Shown: positions 8,229 to 17,450, counted from the first letter of the stretch. The stretch is 18,472 nt of DNA from Phil1 sp964546125 (GCA_964546125.1 CAZJIS010000033.1:1-18472), one strand, 5' to 3'. Notes: a model not told the origin generated them from the letters alone. Numbers and translations are program-made.

Positions 8229-8262
8229 CAAAAGAAACGCCAAGAAGTAAACAAACTGTTAC
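8225..8262. repeat. Short inverted repeat GTAACA/TGTTAC before the envelope operon promoter
   Basis: Exact 6-bp arms at 8225-8230 and 8257-8262, separated by 26 nt. The left arm overlaps the acyltransferase stop codon and the right arm ends 4 nt before the -35 box at 8267. This could be a regulator site or chance. Confidence 0.25.
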
Positions 8263-8266
8263 GCGG

Positions 8267-8295
8267 GTGACGCGTGCGCGGGTTTCGTGTATAAT
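8267..8295 (+). promoter_or_regulatory. Promoter of the envelope operon
   Basis: GTGACG (8267-8272, four of six) and a perfect TATAAT (8290-8295) are 17 nt apart. Predicted transcription start is near 8302, about 40 nt before the TTG start at 8342. The region is AT-rich compared with its surroundings. Confidence 0.7.
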
Positions 8296-8341
8296 AAATT
8301 CGTAATTTTGCGGTGTTTGGCCGCTTAGAGGAGGGGCGCGC

Positions 8342-9070
8342 TTGAAAAATCTCAAGTCGCTGATAATAGGTGTGCTTTGCGCGGCGCTCGCGCTGCTGTT
8401 TGCGTGCGGGACGAGCCCCGGCTCCGATCTTATTGAAGTGAACGGGCCCTCGCGTGAGCCCGATGTTTGGACCCCCGCGCCGACCGTGCCGGGGGAGGTT
8501 TCCCCGACCGACGCGCTTGCGCCCCAAGCGGACCCTACACCCATTCCGGACGATGGACTTCCGTATTACATCTATGTTGAAAAGGGTTCGTTCACGCTGA
8601 CCATCTATGAAAAGGATGAGAGCGGCGCGTATACGAACGTTTACGCCGCCTACCGCATTGCCCACGGTGGAAACAAAACGCCCGCGGGCAAGTTTACGAT
8701 CCCCGGCGAGAGCGGCCACGAGCGCTGGCACGATTTTCCCGACGGGGGAACGGTGCAGTACGCCGTGCGCTATGAGGGCAGGCTCTACATCCACTCGCCG
8801 CTCTATGCGACGGACGACCCCACGCAGCTTTGGCCCAAGTATTACGACGGGGATCACGGCATCGGCCTCGAGTCGACGGGCGGGTGCCTTCGCATGGTGA
8901 CGGAAGCGGCGAAGTTCATCTACGAAAACTGCCCCGAGGGGACAGTGCTTGAAATCGTCAACGGCGCGCCCAAGGGAACCGAGAGCGACCCGCCGCCCGA
9001 CCGCAACGGGCGGCGCATCGACCCGACCGATTACGACACGCTGCGCGCCAAGGGCTACATCAAACCATGA
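8342..9070 (+). CDS. L,D-transpeptidase (YkuD) lipoprotein
   Basis: Predicted lipid-anchored enzyme that makes 3-3 (L,D) peptidoglycan crosslinks or attaches groups to tetrapeptide stems outside the membrane; 242 residues. Residues 1-22 are a lipoprotein signal with lipobox LFAC (Cys22), followed by a Pro-rich linker to about residue 72. The YkuD domain spans about 76-208 with catalytic H151 (YIHSPLY) and C182 in TGGCLRM. The H-to-C distance of 31 is longer than in short YkuD proteins because of an insert containing WPKYYDGDHG. A short tail of about 35 residues ends in Lys-Pro. The start is TTG at 8342, chosen because AGAGGAGGGG (8327-8336) ends about 6 nt upstream and the signal peptide begins there. 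First gene of a five-gene operon; the next start lies 13 nt after this stop. Confidence 0.9.
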   Translation: MKNLKSLIIGVLCAALALLFACGTSPGSDLIEVNGPSREPDVWTPAPTVPGEVSPTDALAPQADPTPIPDDGLPYYIYVEKGSFTLTIYEKDESGAYTNVYAAYRIAHGGNKTPAGKFTIPGESGHERWHDFPDGGTVQYAVRYEGRLYIHSPLYATDDPTQLWPKYYDGDHGIGLESTGGCLRMVTEAAKFIYENCPEGTVLEIVNGAPKGTESDPPPDRNGRRIDPTDYDTLRAKGYIKP

Positions 9071-9083
9071 GGGAGGAGCAGCG

Positions 9084-10139
9084 TTGAAGAGGCTGATTCC
9101 CGCGTGCATCGCGTTCGCCGTTTTGTGCACGGCCTGCTCTGCCAAAGTGCCGCAGGAGGTGGTGGACGTTTCCCCAATGCCGCAAAAAACGCCGGATGTC
9201 ACGCTGGAGATCACATTGCCTCCCGCCGCCGAACAGACTCCGCTTCCCACACCCGAGCCGACGGCGGAACCGATTATGCTCAAATCCCGCGTGAACACGC
9301 TTAACGTGCGAAGCGTGCCTTCGGCGAAGGATGCGGCCACCGTCATCGCCAAGCTCTCCTATGAGGAGCCGGCCGCGTTCTTATCCACGGAGGGCGACTT
9401 CACGCGCGTGCGCCTTCAAGATGGCACCGAAGGCTATTGCTACACCGGCTATCTCGTTGGGGCCGAAGAGGTGCTCTATGCTTACCTTCCCGCCTCAACC
9501 GAGCAAAAGCTCGATAACGCCACCGGCGCGCCTGTCTTTGAAGAGGATGGCGTGACCCCCGTGATGGTGAAAAACGAGCTGATCGATCTTCGCCTCTATT
9601 TGCCGGATGCGGCCTACGAGCTGCTGTTTGCAACGGAGCGCAATATTACCGGCGCGCCGCTCTACCCGCGGGCGATTCCGCTCATGCAAAAGGACGCGGC
9701 CGTCAAGCTGCAAAAGGCCTATGAGCTTTTCAAGGCCGATGGATACACGCTCAAGATCTACGACGCCTACCGCCCCAAACGCGTGCAGGTCATCCTCTAC
9801 GATGTTATACAGAACCACCATTGGATCGCGAATCCCCAAACCACCGCCTCCAATCACAACCGCGGCTGCGCGGTGGACATTTCGCTGGTTCTGGATGAAA
9901 CGGGGGAAGAGCTTGAATTCCCCACACCCATGCACACATTTTCGGAGGACAGCGCGCGCGTGAGCAAAACGTGGAGCGAGGCGGCGCGCGCGAATGTCGA
10001 TTACATGACCAAAGTTATGGATAAATGCGGTTTTGATGGGATTAACAGCGAATGGTGGCATTTCGCGATTCGCGAAAGCAAGCTTTATATGACGACGGAC
10101 ATCAACCTTGCCGGTTTGACCATGCTCCCCAAACAGTGA
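9084..10139 (+). CDS. VanX-like D,D-dipeptidase lipoprotein with SH3 domain
   Basis: Predicted zinc peptidase of family M15D (VanX/DdpX type) carried outside the cell as a lipoprotein; 351 residues. The signal ends at lipobox CTAC (Cys18), followed by a Thr/Pro-rich linker. A bacterial SH3 domain spans about 66-126 (NTLNVRSVPS, later GTEGYCYTGYLV). The peptidase spans about 164-345 with YDAYRP (226-231, R230), SNHNRGCAVDISL giving zinc ligands H258 and D265, and SEWWHF giving catalytic E323 and zinc ligand H326. Classical VanX is cytoplasmic and hydrolyses D-Ala-D-Ala; here an exported enzyme with a wall-binding-type SH3 more likely trims wall peptides or scavenges dipeptide. The start is TTG at 9084 with GGGAGGAG upstream. 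An upstream in-frame ATG at 8949 lies inside the preceding gene and is rejected. Confidence 0.88.
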   Translation: MKRLIPACIAFAVLCTACSAKVPQEVVDVSPMPQKTPDVTLEITLPPAAEQTPLPTPEPTAEPIMLKSRVNTLNVRSVPSAKDAATVIAKLSYEEPAAFLSTEGDFTRVRLQDGTEGYCYTGYLVGAEEVLYAYLPASTEQKLDNATGAPVFEEDGVTPVMVKNELIDLRLYLPDAAYELLFATERNITGAPLYPRAIPLMQKDAAVKLQKAYELFKADGYTLKIYDAYRPKRVQVILYDVIQNHHWIANPQTTASNHNRGCAVDISLVLDETGEELEFPTPMHTFSEDSARVSKTWSEAARANVDYMTKVMDKCGFDGINSEWWHFAIRESKLYMTTDINLAGLTMLPKQ

Positions 10140-10162
10140 GCCGAACTAGGAGGAACCTTTTT

Positions 10163-10675
10163 ATGAAACGCGCAGCGTTCATCACACTCATTTTTGCCCT
10201 TAGCATCATCCTTGCCGCCTGCGGCGGCGCGGCTGTGCCCACAGGCGCTTTTTCGCAGGACGACCTTGGCGTCCGCGCCGGGGAAAATGCGCATTACCTG
10301 CGCGAGGACAGCGCGCCGCTCATCGAGGCGCTTGGCGATGATTACGAATACAGTTCGCAGGTGAGCTGTGTTTATGATGGCGAGGACAAGGTCTTTACCT
10401 ACCCCGGCATCGCCGTGTCGACCGTGCCGGTGGATGGCAAAGATGTAATCGAGGTCATTACCCTCACGACCGATGCTTACGAAACGCTTCGCGGCGCGAA
10501 AGTCGGCGATACGCTCGAGGCCGTTAAAGCGCTCTACGGCGACGCATGTTTTGACGACGGCTATCTGACCTATTCGCTCACCAACGATCCCGCGGACATC
10601 CGCGCCGAGCGCATCCAGTTTGAGTATGCAAACGGCGTTGTGACGCGCATTTTCATCTATTCCCCGAGCTATTGA
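10163..10675 (+). CDS. Small lipoprotein of unknown function
   Basis: Predicted lipoprotein of 170 residues. The signal peptide ends in lipobox LAAC (Cys20). I do not recognise the mature domain. It contains VGDTLEAVKALYGD (about 117-130), a pattern seen in small SmpA/OmlA- or BLIP-like folds where a GxxxxEV...G helix follows a strand, but this resemblance is weak. The mature part is acidic and has no transmembrane segment. AGGAGGAA lies 7 nt before the ATG at 10163. A longer in-frame reading from 10052 overlaps the VanX-like gene and lacks a signal peptide, so it is rejected. Position inside the envelope operon (23 nt after the dipeptidase, 13 nt before the MBOAT gene) suggests a helper role in the wall. 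Confidence 0.75.
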   Translation: MKRAAFITLIFALSIILAACGGAAVPTGAFSQDDLGVRAGENAHYLREDSAPLIEALGDDYEYSSQVSCVYDGEDKVFTYPGIAVSTVPVDGKDVIEVITLTTDAYETLRGAKVGDTLEAVKALYGDACFDDGYLTYSLTNDPADIRAERIQFEYANGVVTRIFIYSPSY

Positions 10676-10688
10676 GGAACTTCAGGCC

Positions 10689-12077
10689 ATGCTTTTCAGC
10701 TCGCCGACCTTTCTTTTCATCTTTTTGCCGGCGGTATTTTTACTGAATTTACTCACCGGCAAAAAAACCGCTTGGAGCAACGCGCTGCTAATCGCCGCGT
10801 CGCTGCTTTTTTACGCGTGGGGAGAGCCGGTTTATGTGCTTTTCCTCCTTGCCGCAAGCCTTGCTTATTGGGGCATTGCCCTGTTGATGGCGCGCTTTAA
10901 TGGCGCAAAAAAAGCTTTGTGCGCGCTCGCGGTCCTGTTGGGGGCCGGGGCGCTCGTCTTTTTCAAATATGCGAACTTCCTCATCGCAAGCTTCAACGCG
11001 CTCACCGGGCTTTCGCTTCCGAGAACCGGCGCGGCGCTGCCGATTGGCATCTCGTTCTTCCTCTTTGAGGCAATGAGCTACGCGCTCGATGTGTACCGCG
11101 GTAAAACAGAACCCGCGCGCAATTTCTTCGATGTTTTGCTCTACATCGCTCTGTTTCCTACGATCCTCGCAGGCCCCATCGTGCGCTTTGGGGACATCGC
11201 CCCGCAACTGCGCGCGCGCGAGGTTACCTGGGAAGACCGCGCCGTGGGCTTTCGCCGCTTTGCCTTTGGCATGGCAAAAAAGGCGCTTTTGGCAAACACA
11301 TTGCTGCTCACGGCGGATGCCGTGTTCGCGCTGCCGGGGGAGAGCGTCAACGCGCCCATCGCGTGGCTGGGCGCGCTCGCCTACCTTTTGCAGATCTACT
11401 TCGATTTTTCCGGTTATTCCGACATGGCCATCGGCCTTGCGCGCGCGTTCGGCTTCCGTTTGCGCGAGAACTTCGACTATCCGTATATGGCCGTCTCCAT
11501 GCAGGATTTCTGGCGCAGGTGGCACATTTCGCTTTCCTCCTGGTTTCGGGATTATGTTTACATCCCCCTGGGCGGCAACCGCAAGGGAAAGCTGCGCACG
11601 GGGCTCAATAAGCTCGCGGTCTTTTTGCTTACGGGTCTCTGGCACGGCGCGAGCTGGACGTTTGCCGCGTGGGGCCTTTTCCACGGCGGCTTTTTGATGC
11701 TCGAAGGCTCGGGCGCGCTGCGGCTCGACAAATGGCCAAAGCCTCTGCGGCGGGTTTACACCTTGCTTGTGGTGACGGTGAGCTTCGTGCTCTTTCGGGC
11801 GGAAACCTTCGGCGGTTTTTTGCTGATCGCCGGCAACATGTTCGCCGGCTGGCGCTTTACGCCCGCGCTCGCGGCCGAGTTTTCGCGCTTGGCGACCCCG
11901 CTTGCGCTTTTTGCCCTCATCGCCGGGGGGCTTGCGGCGGGGCCGTTTGCCAAAAAGGCGGAGCCTATGGGGGCGCGCGCCATCGGGGCTTACGCCGCCG
12001 CGTTTGCGCTGTTTGTTTTGAGCGTGCTCGCGCTCTCGACGAGCAGCTACAATCCGTTCATCTACTTTCAGTTTTAA
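10689..12077 (+). CDS. MBOAT family O-acyltransferase (AlgI/DltB/PatA-like)
   Basis: Polytopic membrane protein of 462 residues that moves an acyl (usually acetyl) group across the membrane for O-acylation of a polysaccharide or wall polymer. Family motifs: IYFDFSGYSDMAIGLA (236-251), FWRRWHISLSSWFRDYVY (274-291) and GLWHGASWTFAAWGLFHGG (316-334). H319 in the WHG motif is the conserved catalytic histidine. The C-terminus NPFIYFQF is typical of the AlgI/PatA group. GAGGA overlaps the preceding stop, about 11 nt before the ATG. It is followed after 12 nt by an AlgJ/AlgX-like gene, the usual partner that completes transfer outside the membrane. The acceptor (peptidoglycan, exopolysaccharide or other) cannot be told; location with peptidoglycan enzymes favours the wall. 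No dlt genes are present, so D-alanylation is unlikely. Confidence 0.93.
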   Translation: MLFSSPTFLFIFLPAVFLLNLLTGKKTAWSNALLIAASLLFYAWGEPVYVLFLLAASLAYWGIALLMARFNGAKKALCALAVLLGAGALVFFKYANFLIASFNALTGLSLPRTGAALPIGISFFLFEAMSYALDVYRGKTEPARNFFDVLLYIALFPTILAGPIVRFGDIAPQLRAREVTWEDRAVGFRRFAFGMAKKALLANTLLLTADAVFALPGESVNAPIAWLGALAYLLQIYFDFSGYSDMAIGLARAFGFRLRENFDYPYMAVSMQDFWRRWHISLSSWFRDYVYIPLGGNRKGKLRTGLNKLAVFLLTGLWHGASWTFAAWGLFHGGFLMLEGSGALRLDKWPKPLRRVYTLLVVTVSFVLFRAETFGGFLLIAGNMFAGWRFTPALAAEFSRLATPLALFALIAGGLAAGPFAKKAEPMGARAIGAYAAAFALFVLSVLALSTSSYNPFIYFQF

Positions 12078-12089
12078 GGGGGGCGGGGC

Positions 12090-13481
12090 ATGAAAAAAAC
12101 GCTTAGCATTACCTTCGTGCTTTTGCTCATCGCCGCCTGCGCGGTGCCGGGCATCGCCTACCTCGCGGGTTACGAGGCGCAAAACCTCGAGAACCGCCCG
12201 CTGGCGCGCGAAGCGCGGCTCGTTGCGCGCGGGTCGCTCAACCTATCCTATCCTGCGGATTTCGACGCATGGTGGCAGGATCATTTCGGGCTGCGCGAAG
12301 AGGCGGTCACCGCGTTCCACGCCCTGACGATGGCGGTTTTTCGCGACACGCTCAACCAAAAGGTCGTCGTTGGGCGGGGGAACTACCTGTTTTATTCGGA
12401 AACGATGGATAATTACCTCGGCCTCTCGCGCATGAGCGGGGAGGATATTCAAAAGGCCGCCGTTTCTTTGCGCCTGCAAAGGGATTATTGCGCGGCGCAC
12501 AACATGGCCTTCGTTTTTATGGCGGCTCCCAACAAAAACACCGTTTATCCCGAATATATGCCCGGCCGCTTTGCCCCCACGGGGGAAGCAAGCAACCGCG
12601 CGCGGCTCTACGAAGCGCTTGCGGGCATGGGCGTCGCAACCGTTGACCTTGCGGCGGAGCTTCGCGCGCATAAAACAGAGGGGGACCTCTATTTCGAGCA
12701 GGACACGCACTGGAACCGGCGCGGCGCGCTCGTCGGCTACCATGCGCTCATGCGCGCGGTCGCTTCAGGCTTTGCGTATGCAACCTACGACCTCGCGGCA
12801 GGCGAGGCGCGCCACGACCACCGCGGCGACCTGCACAACTTCGTTCTGCCCGCGGCGGAAGGCAAACTCCTTTCCATCCACTACGACATCGCCCCTTCTT
12901 ATGAGGTGGACGCGGGCGCGAACGCCATGCGGGATGCGAATTTTGGCACCACGAGCGGCGCAAACGGATTCCGCCTGTTGTTCTTCCGCGATTCGTTCGG
13001 CGAGCTTCTCATTCCCCTTATTTCGGGCAATGCCGGGCGCGTGATGTATGCGCAGGAATTCCCCTATAACTATGTGTTTGCGGGCGAGGCGTTCGACGCC
13101 GTCGCCATCGAGCTTGTGGAGCGCAACATCCCAAACCTTGCGCGCCACGCGCCGCTGATGCCCGCCGTGGAAACAGAACTTCCCGAGGATGCCGCGGAAG
13201 TCCCCGTTGCGCTCCTCTCGCGCGAGAAGTCCGGCTATGCGCAGCTCTACGGCGCGTATGACGGCGCCTATCGCGGCACGGTCTATCTTGAGGTGAGTTT
13301 TGAGGATGGCGTGCGCCGCGTTTTTGAAGCCTTCCCCGTGCTCGATGCGCAGGCGGCGCCGGCCGCATCCTCTATGGCCTCTCCGCAGGGCTTCGTGCTC
13401 ACGCTGCCTATGGAATGCGGCGCATGGGCAGGCGCGCGGGTCTTTGCGGCCCCCGCACCGCGGGGACAGCCGCTTGCTTAA
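12090..13481 (+). CDS. AlgJ/AlgX-like SGNH-hydrolase-fold acyltransferase partner
   Basis: Extracytoplasmic protein of 463 residues with an N-terminal signal anchor (about 5-24). Features typical of the AlgJ/AlgX/DHHW group: DFDAWWQDHFGLRE (58-70), VVVGRGNYLF (92-101), MAAPNKNTVYPEYMP (144-158), the catalytic D-x-H in QDTHWNRRGA (D205, H207), and the serine in FFRDSFGELL (S302). These give a Ser-His-Asp set, so an active acetyltransferase or esterase is plausible. The region after about 360 is a separate beta-rich tail of about 100 residues that I do not recognise. The start follows a GGGGGG-type ribosome site. It pairs with the MBOAT gene 12 nt upstream, as in alginate, PatA/PatB-like and other acetylation modules. 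Last gene of the operon; the following promoter begins at its stop codon. Confidence 0.88.
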   Translation: MKKTLSITFVLLLIAACAVPGIAYLAGYEAQNLENRPLAREARLVARGSLNLSYPADFDAWWQDHFGLREEAVTAFHALTMAVFRDTLNQKVVVGRGNYLFYSETMDNYLGLSRMSGEDIQKAAVSLRLQRDYCAAHNMAFVFMAAPNKNTVYPEYMPGRFAPTGEASNRARLYEALAGMGVATVDLAAELRAHKTEGDLYFEQDTHWNRRGALVGYHALMRAVASGFAYATYDLAAGEARHDHRGDLHNFVLPAAEGKLLSIHYDIAPSYEVDAGANAMRDANFGTTSGANGFRLLFFRDSFGELLIPLISGNAGRVMYAQEFPYNYVFAGEAFDAVAIELVERNIPNLARHAPLMPAVETELPEDAAEVPVALLSREKSGYAQLYGAYDGAYRGTVYLEVSFEDGVRRVFEAFPVLDAQAAPAASSMASPQGFVLTLPMECGAWAGARVFAAPAPRGQPLA

Positions 13482-13502
13482 GGAACCGGGATAGGATACA
13501 AT
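13474..13502 (+). promoter_or_regulatory. Promoter of the vanW-like gene
   Basis: TTGCTT (13474-13479) and TACAAT (13497-13502), spacing 17 nt. The -35 box overlaps the end of the preceding gene. The -10 box is the left half of a perfect 14-bp palindrome (see separate entry). The -35 is weak (three of six). Confidence 0.5.
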
Positions 13503-13525
13503 ATATTGTAGGGTAAATTCCCGGT
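13485..13525. promoter_or_regulatory. Nested dyads over the -10 box, candidate operator
   Basis: An exact 14-bp palindrome TACAATATATTGTA occupies 13497-13510. It is flanked almost symmetrically by 7-bp arms ACCGGGA (13485-13491) and TCCCGGT (13519-13525). The AT-rich palindrome includes the -10 box and the predicted start site. Confidence 0.5.
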
Positions 13526-13554
13526 ATTTGGCCTAATAGAGAAAACGAGGTAAC

Positions 13555-15393
13555 ATGGCGACGAATCACGGCGGATATGACGCGGGGCCTCAGCTCCCGA
13601 ACTATATGAAAAAACAAATGAAGCAGGCGATCGCGGCCGCGGCCCCTGCGCGCGCGAGTTCTTCGCGCGCCCCGGCCTCGCGCGCGGACGCGAAAAAAAC
13701 GGTGAAACGTGCGCCCGCCGCATCCTCGCGCAGGGTCGCGGCATCCTCCGCGCAGCGCGGCACGGCGCAAACGGCGGCAGCCAAGGCCGCCAAACCAAAG
13801 GCCGCCGCAAAAACGACGCCGGCGCGGCCAGCGGCAAAAGCGAAGGCGAACAGAACCGCCGCGGCCGCAAAGGCCCGCACGGCCCAAACAGCTAAAAAAC
13901 GCAGGCGCAGTTCCGGCGCCCTTAAGGCGCTTGCCGCTATCGCGGGCGTGGCGCTCGTGGTGCTCCTTGGCGTGCTCATCGCGGGCCGCGGGGAGGGGGC
14001 TTCGGCCGACCTTTCCAACTTCTTCTCCGGCAAAAAAGCTTTCAAGGAGGGCGTGAAGCTTATCGGCGTCGATGTGAGCGGCCTTACCGCCCAAGAGGCG
14101 ACCGGCCTTGTGAAGAACGCCGCCGAGAAAAAGCTCAAGACCGTCGCTATCACGGTGCGCGCGGGCGAGCGGGAGATCACGCTCGACGCCAACGCCCTTG
14201 GCATGGGCTACAGCATCGAACAGGCGCTCAAAGATGGGCTTGAATATGGCCGCAACGACGCCGTCACCGAGATCACCGGCCCGGGTGCCGGCGAATACGA
14301 CGCGGCGTATACCTGGTCGCGCGAGGCAATCGAAATCGCCTTGGCGAATATGTCCGCAAGCATCGACACGCCCGCCGCCGAACCCTTCGCCGAGCCTATT
14401 AAAGATTGGGCGAGCGAGGCGCGCTTCAATTATGTGGAGGGCGTACCCGGGCAGGCGCTCAACATCGCAAAGACCGCCGACAACATCGAATATGCGCTGC
14501 GAAAGCTCGCGTTCCAATCGGACGTCGAGGCTGTGACCAACGCTGTTCTCCCCCAAAAAACGCTGGAAGAAGTGCGCGGCGCAACGCAGCTTATCGCCTC
14601 GTTTGCAACGAAATTTTCGGTGGATCGCTCGGATGAAATCAGGGTGAACCGCAAATTCAACATCGAAAAAGCGGCCGATATCATCAATGGTATGACCGTG
14701 CAGCCGGGTGAAGAGTGGAGTTTCAATACCGTCGTCGGCCCAAGAACCTACGATCTTGGCTGGAAGGGCGCAAACGGCATTTCCGGCGGCAAGGAATACA
14801 CCGTGCAGGCGGGCGGCGGCATTTGCCAGGTTTCCACCACCCTCTACAACGCGCTTTTGTGCGCGAACCTCGAAATCGTCTACCGGCAGGCGCACACGAT
14901 CCCTTCGGATTATGCCGCCTACGGCTTCGACGCCACGGTCGACACCGGCCGCATCGACTTCATCTGGAAGAATAACACCGAGCATCCGCTCTATATCTTT
15001 GCGCGCGTGCTTAAAACCGAGGGCAGCAGCAGCCGCCACACGATGAACGTTTATGTTTATGGCGAACCGTTGCCCGATGGCGTGGTCTACAAGCCCCGCA
15101 GCGAGCTCATCAGCACCGCGCCGCGCACGGATGTTGAATATACGCAGGATGCGGGCATCCCTACCGGCTACCAGAAGCAGACCAACATCCGCCGCGACGC
15201 GTATGTGGCTGAAGCCTACCTCGATAAATTCGTGAATGGCAAGCTCGAAAGCTCCGTTTTGCTCTACACCGACAAATACGACGGCAACCCTGCCCGCATC
15301 GCCGTGGGCACGGGCCCCGCGCTCGCCCCGGGCCAACTGCCCGACCCGCTTTGGGACGTTTACGGAACGCCGCCCAAGAGCCCGGGCGCATAA
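13555..15393 (+). CDS. VanW family protein with long Ala/Lys/Arg-rich cytoplasmic tail
   Basis: Cell-envelope protein of 612 residues. Residues about 20-120 are low complexity, rich in Ala, Lys, Arg and Pro with AAKAAKPKAAAK-like repeats. They end in KKRRR (114-118), just before a single membrane segment (about 122-143), so the tail should be cytoplasmic. The exterior part begins with a YoaR/PG_binding_4-type region (about 165-340). The VanW domain follows (about 345-485) with PGEEWSFN (384-391), the signature AGGGICQVSTTLYNALL (419-435) and an HTIPSDYA block (447-454). About 110 C-terminal residues may include a G5-like strand region. VanW proteins occur in some vancomycin-resistance clusters and widely in Clostridia; their biochemical role is unknown. 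GAGGT lies about 5 nt before the ATG. It follows the envelope operon but has its own promoter. Confidence 0.9.
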   Translation: MATNHGGYDAGPQLPNYMKKQMKQAIAAAAPARASSSRAPASRADAKKTVKRAPAASSRRVAASSAQRGTAQTAAAKAAKPKAAAKTTPARPAAKAKANRTAAAAKARTAQTAKKRRRSSGALKALAAIAGVALVVLLGVLIAGRGEGASADLSNFFSGKKAFKEGVKLIGVDVSGLTAQEATGLVKNAAEKKLKTVAITVRAGEREITLDANALGMGYSIEQALKDGLEYGRNDAVTEITGPGAGEYDAAYTWSREAIEIALANMSASIDTPAAEPFAEPIKDWASEARFNYVEGVPGQALNIAKTADNIEYALRKLAFQSDVEAVTNAVLPQKTLEEVRGATQLIASFATKFSVDRSDEIRVNRKFNIEKAADIINGMTVQPGEEWSFNTVVGPRTYDLGWKGANGISGGKEYTVQAGGGICQVSTTLYNALLCANLEIVYRQAHTIPSDYAAYGFDATVDTGRIDFIWKNNTEHPLYIFARVLKTEGSSSRHTMNVYVYGEPLPDGVVYKPRSELISTAPRTDVEYTQDAGIPTGYQKQTNIRRDAYVAEAYLDKFVNGKLESSVLLYTDKYDGNPARIAVGTGPALAPGQLPDPLWDVYGTPPKSPGA

Positions 15394-16271
15394 GGCGCGG
15401 GCGATGAACAAACGGATCAAGGGCTATCTTTGTGTTGCCGCGGCCGCGGCGCTCTACGGCCTCAACCCCATCGCGGCAAAATACGCCTACGCGGGCGGCG
15501 CGGTCGCCATCGACCTCGTGCTGATGCGCGGGGCCTCGCTTGCGCCGCTTGCGCTTTTTGCCTTTTGGCTGCGCCCCGAGGATATGCGAATCCCCCGCGG
15601 CAGGCAGGCGTTCGACATCGGCGTGCTCGCCGTGATGGGCCTGTTTTTGACGCCGATGCTCCTATTCAGCTCCTATTCCTATATTTCAAGCGGCGCTGCG
15701 ACCTCGCTGCACTATGTTTACTGCGTGCTTACGCTGCTCATTTGCGTGCTCTTTTACCGCGACCGGTTCGATTGGATCAAGGCCGTGTGCGTCGTGCTGT
15801 GCGTGGCGGGCGTTTTTATGATCTACGCCCCGGGCGAAGGGGGCGCGGCGCTCGGCGTTGTGTTCGCGCTCGCCTCGGCGCTGACGTTTGCCGTCTATGC
15901 GGTCTATATGGATAAAAGCGGCCTGCACGCGATGAGTCCGGTCAAGCTGCAGTTCTACAGCCTTTGCATCAGCGGCCCGCTCACGCTTGTTTATGCGATC
16001 GCCACAGGCACGCTTTCCCTAAAAATGAACGCCCCGGCGTGGGGCGTTACATTGCTTTTTTTCATGTTGGGTTCGTGCGTGGCGGGCATCCTCTTCCAGC
16101 GCGGCGTGCATTACATCGGCCCCCAGCGCGCGGCCATTTTAAGTACGATCGAGCCGCTCACAAGCGCCGTGCTCGGCATTTTGCTGCTCTCGGAAAAGCT
16201 CTCCTGGCGCGCAGGCATCGGCATGGCCGCCATTTTGGTGGCGGCGGCGCTTGTCGCCGCGGTGGACGGCA

Positions 16272-17450
<1,179 letters not shown>

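Noticed and set aside
8949..9083. Upstream in-frame start for the dipeptidase
   Set aside because: It lies inside the preceding gene and would bury the lipoprotein signal; TTG at 9084 has a good ribosome site.
8177..9352. 391-codon minus-strand frame opposite the L,D-transpeptidase gene
   Set aside because: Antisense shadow. It crosses a clear plus-strand promoter and two real genes.
10788..12182. 464-codon minus-strand frame opposite the MBOAT gene
   Set aside because: Antisense shadow of a gene with strong MBOAT motifs. The composition is Arg/Lys/Glu-rich with no domain.
8342..15393. Vancomycin-resistance (van) gene cluster
   Set aside because: VanX-like and VanW proteins are present, but there is no D-Ala-D-Lac or D-Ala-D-Ser ligase, VanH dehydrogenase or VanRS here, and the VanX-like enzyme is exported.
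15236..15403. Upstream in-frame start for the EamA transporter
   Set aside because: It overlaps the end of the VanW gene and adds a polar Arg/Pro-rich segment foreign to the family.
13408..15420. 670-codon open frame on the minus strand opposite the VanW gene
   Set aside because: It is fully antisense to a gene with clear VanW motifs. Long antisense frames are expected at this GC content, and its translation shows no recognisable motif.
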